The notes under the pieces are model-generated. The model worked only from the letters and a program-made list of their open reading frames with translations. It was not told where the DNA came from and did no database searches. This document shows, one piece after another, positions 17,607 to 26,700 of a DNA stretch of 64,000 nucleotides. Origin of the DNA: Pseudoalteromonas phenolica. GTDB lineage: Bacteria; Pseudomonadota; Gammaproteobacteria; Enterobacterales; Alteromonadaceae. Every line of letters begins with the position of its first letter. The first letter of the stretch is position 1. The stretch covers positions 806,001 through 870,000 of the forward strand of contig NZ_CP013188.1 of assembly GCF_001444405.1 (NCBI RefSeq), in the 5' to 3' direction. Made by a program: the position numbers and the translations under genes.

Positions 17607-19838
17607 TCACCAGCGATGGATATAGTTTATTTTTAGACTCGTTTCATCATTGGTTTCTACTCTGTCAGACCAACCCTCACTGACGTCGTACCCTTTAGCT
17701 ATGCTGATTTGATAAAGCTCATCAGGTGCGCTTTGATATCGTAAACGACTGAATAATGAAAACCGCTCACTTCTCGTGTTGTGCTGCAGTAATGTGTTCC
17801 AAGACCAATCGGCATTAATAGCGACATTTAAACGAATATGACTGCGGTGTACTGCATACTTATTGTTGTTCTGTTCATAGTAATAACTTCCTCGGCCAAC
17901 ATTCAAGTAAACATGACGATTTGGTTGATAGTATAAGTTTGCATAGTAATCGACTAGGTCGGCACTAAAATGTTCGCCATAGTTAACGGTGAAAGTAGTG
18001 TAAAACGGCCTTTGTGTGCCAGTGCTTGCAACGAATTGCCAGCTATCAAATTGATGCTCGCCTGCTTTATAGCTAATTGAATCTGAAAATGCCCAGTCTT
18101 GTACTAACTTTTCAGTTTTCCGGTTGTAAGCAATTCTGAAACTGTCACTATTTTTGGTTTGAAAACTAAGTGGTTGAAATGTTATGCGTTCGCTTAATAG
18201 TTCACCCTCTAAATCATGAGTTGCAAAACGACCTGCTACAAACATGAAAAAGTTTAGGTGCTCTGATAATACGCCTTCGCTCGGTCTAACTCTGTAGTGA
18301 GTAACATGTTCGCTATACTCAATACCTTTACGACTAACAAAGCCTAGAGATGGGTTGTAATCTTCACCAATGTGTTGATAACGAGTACGCCAATAAAAGG
18401 TATCATTTGGTAATTCTAATTGCAGGCCATAAGATGCTGTGTCATCGCCTGTTGCCATTTCATTATCTACATCGTTGTACCAAGTGTTGAATCGGATACT
18501 TTGGTCGTCAAAAATTATATCGTTATAACTATAGTCAACACCTAGGGTTGAGTCGTCATTACCTGTTGATGATCCTTGAGTATAAATGCCGCCAAATGAA
18601 TGATTTTTATTGATAAGTTGTTTTGCACGAGCAACACTTAATTGCGTGGTACCACCTCCTTCATTGTTTTGTGCACTATCTTGATTCACGCTTAAAACAC
18701 CGAGCTGCGTTTCGCTGATTTGGCCAGTTAATTTTGTCCCCCAATTGATATCTAATACTTCACTTTTTGGACTTAAACCGATCCGACGTGAATAAAATGG
18801 CATGCCGTTAGTTGAAAAAGGCGCGAATTGACCGAATTGGAATAGTTGAGCATCTTGTAAGAAGAAATCTCTTTGTTCATTAAAATAGCTGCTAAAGCGG
18901 GTCATGTTTACGTCTTGGGCATCAATTTCTGTTCCGCTGAAATCAGTATTAAGCGTGAGTAATCCTGTTAGATTTGGGGTGAATTTATATCCAATGTCCA
19001 TGCTAGGTTCAAAGTTTGAATCATCACTTACTTTGTTTACACTTAAACCGGTTCGAACTTCAATGCCTTTACCTTGCTTTATCCCTCTAATGTTTTTGAT
19101 TTCACCAACTTGGTTTGCGTTCCACGGGCTGTCTTGTGTGTTATTGAGGTTCCAATAATATTGCTGATATGGTTTTGAGCTTTTATATCTTAATTGCAGG
19201 CCCCAGCTCGGTTTTGTTTCATCAAATGAAATAGACTGCATTGGGATAGCTATTTCAATGTCCCAGCCTTTGTCTGTTTTCTTTGTTTTTGCATACCAGA
19301 TGGTTTTCCATTCTTCTATGTAATTTGAACCGTCGACTAGACCATCAATTTTTACCCCCGAAGGCGTGACATGGAAAAGGTAGGCATCAGACTTGTCGTA
19401 GTTTGTGTCTAGCACTAAACCGAAATAATCTTCATTCCAAGCATTACTGCCTTGGGTTAGTAGCCTATCTGTAATGGTGTTATGAGGTTGAGTAATATGA
19501 GCCGCAACGTAAAAATACTCATCATCATATGCAACGAATGCTTTAATTGGATGGTCGGGCGCTTGACCAACTTCAGGACGGAATTCGACAAAGTCATCAA
19601 TAACTAGCGCATCTTTCCACTCAGATGATGTGATAATGCCGTCGATTTCTGGTGCGCTTGTTATTTTAGGAGGACTGACACTTCTATTTTGATAGTTCGA
19701 AATATCGCTTGCATAAATAAATGGTGAACTTACTAACCCTAAAATAGCAAAGTGTTTGATGAAAGCTGATAGCTTAAATTTTGTTTGTTTGATATTGCCC
19801 ATGGTTCGACTACTAAGTTGATTAAACACAGGATTCAT
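17607..19838 (-). CDS. CBM9-like / DUF5916 outer-membrane barrel protein
   Basis: 743 residues (or 732 from the second Met at 19805, which gives a more normal signal peptide ending SSPFIYAS). After the signal, residues 50-240 resemble the family-9 carbohydrate-binding fold (PEIDGIITSSEWKDAL, GWDIEIAIPM); the rest is a DUF5916 region rich in alternating beta strands ending in an aromatic-rich strand (LKINYIHRW), consistent with a barrel. Such proteins are common in marine bacteria that use polymers or peptides; the role is not established. Divergent from the metallopeptidase-like gene. Confidence 0.8.
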   Translation of the reverse strand: MNPVFNQLSSRTMGNIKQTKFKLSAFIKHFAILGLVSSPFIYASDISNYQNRSVSPPKITSAPEIDGIITSSEWKDALVIDDFVEFRPEVGQAPDHPIKAFVAYDDEYFYVAAHITQPHNTITDRLLTQGSNAWNEDYFGLVLDTNYDKSDAYLFHVTPSGVKIDGLVDGSNYIEEWKTIWYAKTKKTDKGWDIEIAIPMQSISFDETKPSWGLQLRYKSSKPYQQYYWNLNNTQDSPWNANQVGEIKNIRGIKQGKGIEVRTGLSVNKVSDDSNFEPSMDIGYKFTPNLTGLLTLNTDFSGTEIDAQDVNMTRFSSYFNEQRDFFLQDAQLFQFGQFAPFSTNGMPFYSRRIGLSPKSEVLDINWGTKLTGQISETQLGVLSVNQDSAQNNEGGGTTQLSVARAKQLINKNHSFGGIYTQGSSTGNDDSTLGVDYSYNDIIFDDQSIRFNTWYNDVDNEMATGDDTASYGLQLELPNDTFYWRTRYQHIGEDYNPSLGFVSRKGIEYSEHVTHYRVRPSEGVLSEHLNFFMFVAGRFATHDLEGELLSERITFQPLSFQTKNSDSFRIAYNRKTEKLVQDWAFSDSISYKAGEHQFDSWQFVASTGTQRPFYTTFTVNYGEHFSADLVDYYANLYYQPNRHVYLNVGRGSYYYEQNNNKYAVHRSHIRLNVAINADWSWNTLLQHNTRSERFSLFSRLRYQSAPDELYQISIAKGYDVSEGWSDRVETNDETSLKINYIHRW

Positions 19839-20062
19839 ATTGAAAGTATTCGTATAGAAAGAAGTGATAAAGCTGAGAAAAAACGTGACAAAAACGTGAT
19901 TTATTTAATTTATACAGAAGCTTAGCTAATTTGGTATAGCTTTAGTAAGGTTTGAGAGCGTTTTTAAGGTGTCTTTTTTATCTGTGGGAAAGTAAATTTT
20001 TGATTTATATTAGTTAAGTCTTATAGGGTCAGTTAAATAACTTAAAAGGCTAGCAAGATTAT

Positions 20063-21310
20063 ATGAGCGATAACAACAGAGTAGGAGTACGTATCTTTAC
20101 AGGTGTGGCAATAGTCATTATTGCGTTAGTTGTTCTTGTGCAACTTTTTATCACGTCTGTCTCACAACAAGAAACCCGAACAGATATAACTGAAAATTTA
20201 GAAGTAAAGGTAACTGATGTAGAAATTGAGCAGCAGCTAACACAAAACACATCGAAGCTGCCTATTGATTCGAAAGAGAATAATAAAGAAGTCACTCGAG
20301 TAAATAAGAAATTTATAGAGCAAGATCATTCTTTTACAGCACATGAGCCTCACCCTTGGGAGTTGGTTGAAGTCTCTCCTGTCCAAGAAAGGCTTTGTAA
20401 AGATATGGAATTAGCACCTTTAACTTATGAAGAAATATATGACCCCGACACTAAGCAAACAAATCGATTCTATTCTGACTATTACGATTTAAATTTTGTG
20501 ATATTACATAACGGCAGGGAGTATTCTATTTCTTCAGTTTATAACGAAAGCACTGAAAAATGGATAAAAACTCAAATGCGGGGTTACCTTGACCAAGTTT
20601 ATGAAACATATTCAAAATGGTTAGGTCCTGAAAAGCTTTTCAAAACAGATATAAATATTAAATTGGCCCTGAATCACACACAGTACTTTAATGCACTTGC
20701 TGAACATGGCGCTGAAGAGTCAGCAAAAGTGCAAGGTGTCTACTTACCTTGGTTACATACTGGATTTGTAAAAATCCCTCATAATGATAAAAATCAGATA
20801 CTGGGCACGCGTTTACTTCAGGTTTTGGTGCATGAGTCTGTTCATGCAATTAATTTTGTTCAATTTGGTTATATGCATCGCTGGGCGCAAGAAGGGTTAG
20901 CACAATATTTTGCACATTATGTTGATCATAAAACGCCAGAATTATTTGTAGATTATGAACAATGGGCACAGCGAAGTGGACATCTAGGCGAGCCACTTAG
21001 TTTTAAAGAACTGATAGAACCAAATGGGCATTGGTTAGAAAATCGTAGTGCTTTATATGCGTCCAGCTTTGCTTATGTTCAATATTTTAGTTCTTTATCT
21101 GAGGCTGAAAATAATCTTATATCAGTGTTAAATACGGAGCTAAAACAACGTTGTTCGGTACTTAATAAAGAATGGAGTGCTTCACAGTTGGACCTAAACA
21201 ACCAGCTATACACAAATATACTAAATTGGTTCGAATACACCGTTATTTATCATACAGATCGTAAGGCCGAATATGACAAGGTGAATCAAAATACTCCAGC
21301 GAATCATTAA
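20063..21310 (+). CDS. Membrane-anchored gluzincin-like metallopeptidase
   Basis: 415 residues. An N-terminal TM (about 10-31) has no cleavage site, so the protein is likely anchored with a periplasmic body. The zinc motif HESVH at about residue 256 is followed by WAQEGLAQYF, whose Glu is placed as in gluzincins, giving a complete HExxH...E set. The rest resembles peptidase-MA-like or DUF1570 domains only loosely. It lies alone between divergent and Fur-controlled genes. Activity is plausible from the motif; the substrate is unknown. Confidence 0.7.
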   Translation: MSDNNRVGVRIFTGVAIVIIALVVLVQLFITSVSQQETRTDITENLEVKVTDVEIEQQLTQNTSKLPIDSKENNKEVTRVNKKFIEQDHSFTAHEPHPWELVEVSPVQERLCKDMELAPLTYEEIYDPDTKQTNRFYSDYYDLNFVILHNGREYSISSVYNESTEKWIKTQMRGYLDQVYETYSKWLGPEKLFKTDINIKLALNHTQYFNALAEHGAEESAKVQGVYLPWLHTGFVKIPHNDKNQILGTRLLQVLVHESVHAINFVQFGYMHRWAQEGLAQYFAHYVDHKTPELFVDYEQWAQRSGHLGEPLSFKELIEPNGHWLENRSALYASSFAYVQYFSSLSEAENNLISVLNTELKQRCSVLNKEWSASQLDLNNQLYTNILNWFEYTVIYHTDRKAEYDKVNQNTPANH

Positions 21311-21323
21311 ATCTAATTTAGAT

Positions 21324-21356
21324 AAAAAAGCCTTACCAAAATGAATTGATAAGGCT
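21324..21356 (-). terminator. Minus-strand intrinsic terminator with no matching gene
   Basis: agcctta (21329-21335) and taaggct (21350-21356) form a stem. On the minus strand it is followed by six T residues, while the + strand has none. No coding gene on the minus strand ends here, so an untranslated leftward transcript from the 21.4-21.6 kb gap is possible. Confidence 0.45.
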
Positions 21357-21545
21357 ATAACTAAGTAGCTTATTTGCTCTAAGAGACAGTGTTGCAATAC
21401 AACGTCAACTTAGTGGGTGAACGACAGTGTTCGCCGCTTTTATTCATCCATTCATAAAAGCCATAACAGTTTGGCTGATATTAAGTTATTTCTCAATTAC
21501 AACGCCTTACACCTGTTACGTATGTAAAAGTTGCGTTCGAACATG

Positions 21546-21558
21546 ATTATTGCAAATA
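21546..21558. promoter_or_regulatory. attattgcaaata motif before the PepSY operon
   Basis: Exact copy of the 13-mer that forms the palindrome before the PfeR-like gene at 7668-7706. It lies 65 bp upstream of the DUF3649 start and 19 bp before the Fur box. Confidence 0.5.
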
Positions 21559-21576
21559 AATTATTGATATAAAAAC

Positions 21577-21591
21577 TGAGAATTATTATCA
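21577..21591. promoter_or_regulatory. Fur box
   Basis: TGAGAAT-T-ATTATCA matches the 7-1-7 Fur consensus TGATAAT-N-ATTATCA at 13 of 14 positions. It lies 31 bp upstream of the DUF3649 start, so the following three-gene operon should be repressed by iron-bound Fur. Confidence 0.8.
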
Positions 21592-21622
21592 TTTTACTTC
21601 TTGTGTTTTTCCTTAGGTTCTC

Positions 21623-21919
21623 ATGCGTTTAACTTTAAACTCTCACCAAATTGAGGTCATGAGTAGAACTTTACTTGCGGTAATTGGTGGTTCTGCTTTT
21701 TCAATATTCTTATCTTTATGTATTTCTTTCTTACTTCCAATTGAAAAAATGCATGCCGTTGCTTGGTCAACAATGCTGGTTTTCATTGTTTTTCCTGTAG
21801 TGGTTATGTGGTCATTTAGTGTGAATAATTTAAAAAAGGCGGTGAGTCTTCTGTCTATCTCAATTCTTTTTCTAGCAGCTGCTAGCTGGCTTCTTTCAAT
21901 TTTAGGTGAAAGAATATGA
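21623..21919 (+). CDS. DUF3649 family small membrane protein
   Basis: 98 residues, three hydrophobic segments, including WSTMLVFIVFPVVVMWSF. It is the first gene of the DUF3649-PepSY-DUF3325 trio that commonly accompanies TonB siderophore receptors. A Fur box lies just upstream, and its stop overlaps the next start (ATGA). Probably an inner-membrane partner of the PepSY protein; no biochemical role is known to me. Confidence 0.82.
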   Translation: MRLTLNSHQIEVMSRTLLAVIGGSAFSIFLSLCISFLLPIEKMHAVAWSTMLVFIVFPVVVMWSFSVNNLKKAVSLLSISILFLAAASWLLSILGERI

Positions 21920-23499
21920 AGAGCGCATTCAGACAATCAATGGCATGGTTGCATACTTGGGTTGGGCTTTTATTAAGTTGGGTGCTGTTTTTTATCTTTC
22001 TGACTGGCACCGTCGGTTATTTTGACGATGAACTCGACGATTGGATGACACCAGAAACACCTACATTTTCTGCAACTGTTAATGAATCAATGCCAGTGCT
22101 TGAACAGTTTTTATCGACTAAGGGCGCTGATTTAAAAAACTATTCAGTCAGCTTTCCTGTTGATAGAACGCAGCCGTTCTTAACGATTTCTTACCGTGAT
22201 GCAGATAACAAGCGCCAGCGCGTAAAGTTAAACCCCTATACTGGTGAGGAGTTAACCCCACGTGCGACGGCTGGTGGCCAAACACTGTATAGAATGCATT
22301 ATCGACTTAGATATATTCCCACAAAAATCGCCTACTATATTGTCGGTGTTGCGACTATGTTTATGTTCTTGGCTTTGATTACTGGCGTAGTGATCCACAA
22401 GAAAATCTTCAAAGAAATCTTCACTTTTAGACCTGGTAAAAAGCCAACTGCATGGTTAGATGGACATAATTTAATGAGTGTTATGTCTTTACCTTTTCAC
22501 TTCATGATCACTTTTACGGGTTTTTTACTGCTCCTATATACTCTGATGCCACTCATAATGAACGCGCATTATGGTGATGGAAAAGAGGGTAGAGATGCAT
22601 TTTTTAAAGAGTATTTCAGTCGTACAAGTGTTAAAGCGTCAGGTATCAGTGAGCCATCGTTAGAGTTACAAACTTTATTAGAGCGAGCAGGTAAAGAGAT
22701 GGCAGGTAAGCCTATTGCTTGGTTTTCTATTTCGAATTCAGGTGATAAAAATGCCATTTTTGAAGCTGGCAGTATTCACGAAAACTTAAGTGACAGCCGT
22801 GATAAATGGGTATTTGATGCAAATAACGGTGAACTAATCAAAGCGCAAATAGGTCACGAATCTTCAAAGTCGTTCTACTATGTACTGCGTTCTCTACATG
22901 AAGGTTTGTTTGCGTCAACGTCTTTAAGGTGGCTTTACTTTTTAACAGGTTTGTTGGGTACTGGCATGATTGCATCAGGTATGGTGTTATGGACAGTTAA
23001 GAGAAGAGCCAAAGCGATAAAAAGTGGCGGTGGTAGTTTTGGTTATCGCTTTACAGAAGGCCTTAATTTAGCTTGTTTGTTAGGTTTACCTGCAGGTATT
23101 GCTATGTATTTGATTGCTAATAGGGTACTGCCAGTCGAGCTATCTGAACGTGCTTTGTGGGAAGTTAACTTGCTATTTATTACTTTCTCAATGTTTATTT
23201 TAGTTGCTGTTGCAAAGGCAACTGCCAAAAAAGCGGATAGCGCTTGGGTAAGCTTAACTTTCTTGACAGGCTTTTTATACGCCTTAGTGCCAGTAGTGAA
23301 TGCTATAACCACAGATAACAACTTATTGTTTAGTTTACTCAATCAAAACTGGGTGTTTGCAGGGGTAGATGTGGTTTGCATTGCCGTTGCAATGGCTTGT
23401 TTTGTTTTGGGTAACTATCTAAATAAAATATTCAATGTAAAAGTTAAGCAACAAAAACACTCGATAGACCCTGATTTTAAAAGAGGTCATGTATCATGA
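21916..23499 (+). CDS. PepSY-domain inner-membrane protein, PiuB-like (ferric reductase-type)
   Basis: 527 residues: an N-terminal TM (SWVLFFIFLTGTVGYF), a PepSY periplasmic region, TM pairs near 145-165 and 190-215, a second periplasmic stretch and a C-terminal group of TM helices. This is the PiuB/PepSY_TM architecture linked to reduction or release of iron from siderophores. Conserved TM histidines (HTWVGLLLSW, HNLMSVMSLPFH, LHEGLF) could bind haem. Overlaps both neighbours by 4 bp. No receptor gene is adjacent, which is unusual for this trio. Confidence 0.88.
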   Translation: MKSAFRQSMAWLHTWVGLLLSWVLFFIFLTGTVGYFDDELDDWMTPETPTFSATVNESMPVLEQFLSTKGADLKNYSVSFPVDRTQPFLTISYRDADNKRQRVKLNPYTGEELTPRATAGGQTLYRMHYRLRYIPTKIAYYIVGVATMFMFLALITGVVIHKKIFKEIFTFRPGKKPTAWLDGHNLMSVMSLPFHFMITFTGFLLLLYTLMPLIMNAHYGDGKEGRDAFFKEYFSRTSVKASGISEPSLELQTLLERAGKEMAGKPIAWFSISNSGDKNAIFEAGSIHENLSDSRDKWVFDANNGELIKAQIGHESSKSFYYVLRSLHEGLFASTSLRWLYFLTGLLGTGMIASGMVLWTVKRRAKAIKSGGGSFGYRFTEGLNLACLLGLPAGIAMYLIANRVLPVELSERALWEVNLLFITFSMFILVAVAKATAKKADSAWVSLTFLTGFLYALVPVVNAITTDNNLLFSLLNQNWVFAGVDVVCIAVAMACFVLGNYLNKIFNVKVKQQKHSIDPDFKRGHVS

Positions 23500-23903
23500 T
23501 TGTATTTTTATCAATGCTAATGATGTTTCATTCGTTGCTTTTCTTATTGCTTGCAATGCCTAAGTACAACAAACAGCTCTCTAATTTTCCTAAAAGAAAC
23601 AATAAACTTGAATCTAGTTTTAGACATGTTGGCTACGCATTGCTGGCTATGTGTATTGCGCTATTAATCTTTGATAACGGAGTCGGTGTTGGTATAGCTT
23701 GGGTGTGTGGTCTACTCACATTTATAGGAAGTATCGTGAGTGTGATGTTTGCATTTAATCAGACAAATACTGCGGCTAGTTTGTTATGGCTTCCTAAGAA
23801 GCTTTTTGGTGTGATTTCATTTAGTACGGCATATTTGTATTTAGTCGTTTATACAGTTTTGATTGCCAGCTTTGGCGCCTTCTTTTTGAATGCTAACTCT
23901 TAA
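23496..23903 (+). CDS. DUF3325 family membrane protein
   Basis: 135 residues, four predicted TM helices, with RHVGYALLAMCIAL in the middle. Third gene of the iron-linked trio, ATGA-overlapped with the PepSY gene. Family function is unknown; the conserved gene neighbourhood points to siderophore-iron handling in the inner membrane. Confidence 0.82.
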   Translation: MIVFLSMLMMFHSLLFLLLAMPKYNKQLSNFPKRNNKLESSFRHVGYALLAMCIALLIFDNGVGVGIAWVCGLLTFIGSIVSVMFAFNQTNTAASLLWLPKKLFGVISFSTAYLYLVVYTVLIASFGAFFLNANS

Positions 23904-23914
23904 ATTCAAGTTAA

Positions 23915-23960
23915 GTTATTAATAATTTCTTGGAGGGATAGCTAAGAAGTTATTAATAAC
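23915..23960. promoter_or_regulatory. Pair of gttattaataac palindromes
   Basis: gttattaataat (23915-23926) and the perfect palindrome gttattaataac (23949-23960) are direct copies 34 bp apart; the shared 13-mer is aagttattaataa. They lie 175-220 bp before the CadC-like gene at 24135 and could be its operator. Confidence 0.4.
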
Positions 23961-24134
23961 ACACTCAATTTAACATAATCACCCTTCTGGAACTCCTGAA
24001 TTTATATAGGCCCACTTGTCGATAAAGAATAATTCATTTACATAGATTTGCTTTTGAGTGTATCAAAGTATGAATAACTGATTGATATGCAATATTTTAA
24101 ATTTATAATAATGCTGCTTAGTTAAAAAGGTGGT

Positions 24135-26291
24135 GTGATTTTGTTAGATGCTAATATTACTCAGGTTAAATTTGCAGATTGGTTGCTTTTAACAAGAAGT
24201 TGTAGCTTGGTGAGTGGTGGAACTACACAAGAGCTTACACCACTCAACTATAAAATCCTTTCATACTTTATTCTCAATCCTAACCGTATTGTTTCTCGTG
24301 ATGAGTTTATCAGTAGTGTTTGGGAAAACCACTACGTAGATGATAATGCAATTAATAAAGCTATTTCTGACTTAAGAAGAATCCTCAAATCTTCAGATAG
24401 TGCGCAAATTTTAATTAAAACTCATTACAAAAAAGGTTATAGCTTTGTATGTGATGTGGAGCTGATTTTAGATACAAAACTTTTAAGTTCTGACTCTGCA
24501 CAGCATGACCTTTCAGAATACAGTTATGAAAATGAAAAGTTTGATGTTACTCCGCACTTATATGCATCTAGAAAATTAGAAAAAAGTTCAATATCAGCCC
24601 ATTTAAAGCAAATTTTGTATTTCAAAATTACTATTTTAATATCAATCATGGTTGTTTCTCTCTTTTTCATAGGCTATTGGTTTTTGCAACAACCAGAGAG
24701 TTTGAGGTTAGAGTCAAAGAAATTATCTATCTCAGAAGATGGTATTTATGCATCATTAAATTTATCCCCTTCTAGTGAAAAATTAGCCGTTACTAAAGAA
24801 AATATAAAAACAGGGATTGATGAAATATTTCTAATAGATCTTGAGACTCATAAGAACACGAAAATTATTTCGGAGCAGTTTGATAGTTATCCTATAGGCT
24901 GGGCTTCTAATAGTAACAGTATCTATTATCAAATTATAAATAACGATAAAAAAGTATGTGAAGTTTGGCGTGCAGATTTCAAAATTAATAATGAAGTTGA
25001 TTCAAAAGAAAAGGTGCTTGAGTGTGATTCTCAATACATTTTAAGTATGGTTTCAGACGATCAACATAACCGAATGGTGTATACGAAATTCGGCTATAGA
25101 AATGTACCTAGTTTATCTGCTTTGGTTGCCAGAGATTTAAGCACTGGTGAGGAGTTTCAAGTTACCTCTCCAAATATTGATTCTTTCGGAGATCGATTTG
25201 TTTCATTATCACCCAACAAAGAAAAAATTGCGTTTGTAAGGATGCAAACTGGATATAGCCAAATCTACATAGCAAAACTTGACGGAAGTATGCAAAGTAA
25301 GATTTACGAATCTAATGTAAGAATTAATAGAGTAGAGTGGGGCGAAGATTCAGAAGAACTTTTTTGGTATGTTCCAAGTTCACAGTCTTTATTCACATTT
25401 GATATTAAGACTGTTTCTCTTCAAGAAAAGTCAGTTTCATCAAAGCGTTTTAGTAACATGATTACAAGCCAAGATGTTTTTTTAGCAACTACTCGTACCG
25501 CAGACGCCGATATTTACACTTTTAATACTTTAAATAACGAACTAAAACAGATTACTGACACAAGAATGTATGAATTTGGGCCTGTTATTGATGGAAATAT
25601 TTTCTATTTTTTCAGAGAAGATGAAGAGCTTACGTTGAACTATTACCTCGACAATGAGCTAAAGCGTTTACCCAGCTCATTGGATATAAATACTGTTTCT
25701 AGTAGCGATTTTAATAAAAGCGAAAGAACACTTGCTTTATCACATGGCAATCGAGTTATTTTATACAAACCTTATGAAAATAGAACGGTGGATAAATTTG
25801 TATTTGAAAAACAAGTTGTGCACGTTAGTTGGTTTAATGACTCGAGACTTTTACTGATTTTCGAAGGAGAGCAAAGTGAACAGCATATTTGGATGTATGA
25901 TTTAGATTCAGAAGAACTTCAAAAGATAATACACAGTGATGCCTATCAGGTTGCTCAGGCGTACTCTAATAAAATTATTTATCAAGATTTTTACACGAAT
26001 CTTCACTTGTTTGACCCAACAGAAGGGACCTCTAAACTATTACTATCTGTTCCAAACAATCCATATATTAAATGGTGCTATCTTGATGAACACATCTACT
26101 ATTCGACAGGGAAAAATTTAATAAAGTACTCTCTGGAGACACAAAAAGAGACATCTCTGTTTGGTAAAAACTTAGAAAGTGAAAAGTTTATTTTAGATTT
26201 TTCTGTTGATAAAAATGAGAGCGTAGAAAAATTTATCCTTCAAATTCATACTTTAAAAAGTAATGAGGTTGTTTTACTTGAAGCATTTTAA
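24135..26291 (+). CDS. CadC-like transmembrane regulator with propeller domain (second copy)
   Basis: 718 residues from GTG behind aaaaagg (a TTG two codons later is also possible). Winged helix at about 10-105 (NRIVSRDEFISSVWENHYVDDNAINK), TM near 162-185 and a large periplasmic part with PD40-like repeats (SLSPNKEKIAFVRMQTG). Same architecture as the protein at 15329-17491, but clearly diverged and more AT-rich. The next gene encodes a 61-residue peptide that it may control. Confidence 0.82.
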   Translation: MILLDANITQVKFADWLLLTRSCSLVSGGTTQELTPLNYKILSYFILNPNRIVSRDEFISSVWENHYVDDNAINKAISDLRRILKSSDSAQILIKTHYKKGYSFVCDVELILDTKLLSSDSAQHDLSEYSYENEKFDVTPHLYASRKLEKSSISAHLKQILYFKITILISIMVVSLFFIGYWFLQQPESLRLESKKLSISEDGIYASLNLSPSSEKLAVTKENIKTGIDEIFLIDLETHKNTKIISEQFDSYPIGWASNSNSIYYQIINNDKKVCEVWRADFKINNEVDSKEKVLECDSQYILSMVSDDQHNRMVYTKFGYRNVPSLSALVARDLSTGEEFQVTSPNIDSFGDRFVSLSPNKEKIAFVRMQTGYSQIYIAKLDGSMQSKIYESNVRINRVEWGEDSEELFWYVPSSQSLFTFDIKTVSLQEKSVSSKRFSNMITSQDVFLATTRTADADIYTFNTLNNELKQITDTRMYEFGPVIDGNIFYFFREDEELTLNYYLDNELKRLPSSLDINTVSSSDFNKSERTLALSHGNRVILYKPYENRTVDKFVFEKQVVHVSWFNDSRLLLIFEGEQSEQHIWMYDLDSEELQKIIHSDAYQVAQAYSNKIIYQDFYTNLHLFDPTEGTSKLLLSVPNNPYIKWCYLDEHIYYSTGKNLIKYSLETQKETSLFGKNLESEKFILDFSVDKNESVEKFILQIHTLKSNEVVLLEAF

Positions 26292-26468
26292 TTGTTACTA
26301 AAAAGTGAGTTTACTCTATCAGGTATTTGTAATTAATCACTCATGACTATATTCATAAACGCTCGCTATTATTGAGTTGTCTTTCAGAGCATCTCGGTTC
26401 TACAACCAGATGCATGAAAGTTCATAACGTGATTTGTTTTTCAATTTATAACAATAACGAGGTGAGCT

Positions 26469-26654
26469 GTGTTCTTATCTTTAAATAAAAAGAAACTTAA
26501 AGAGCTCTCTAGTAATAAGCTCTCGCATTCACAAACAATTTATATCGCTGGTGCGACCGGGACTGATGATCCTTCATTGCCTTCTAAGACTACAGGGTTC
26601 AAGTGTGTCGTTGAGGGTTTACCAGGAAAGTTTTCAAAAAAAGTTGAATCTTAA
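26469..26654 (+). CDS. Short leader-type peptide, possible modified-peptide precursor
   Basis: 61 residues from GTG with a strong Shine-Dalgarno, gaggtg, 5 nt upstream. The N-terminal half is a charged amphipathic leader-like segment (LSLNKKKLKELSSNKLS), followed by IAGATGTDDPSLPSKTTGF and a single Cys. The shape, a Lys/Leu leader, a Gly-Ala break and a Thr/Ser-rich core, resembles ribosomally made modified-peptide precursors, but no modification enzyme is seen nearby. It lies after the CadC-like regulator and 47 bp before the repeat array. Function is unknown; the gene call rests on the ribosome site and leader pattern. Confidence 0.55.
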   Translation: MFLSLNKKKLKELSSNKLSHSQTIYIAGATGTDDPSLPSKTTGFKCVVEGLPGKFSKKVES

Positions 26655-26700
26655 TTTATTATTATTTGTTAACACAAATTTTAGCCTAAACATTTCAGTT

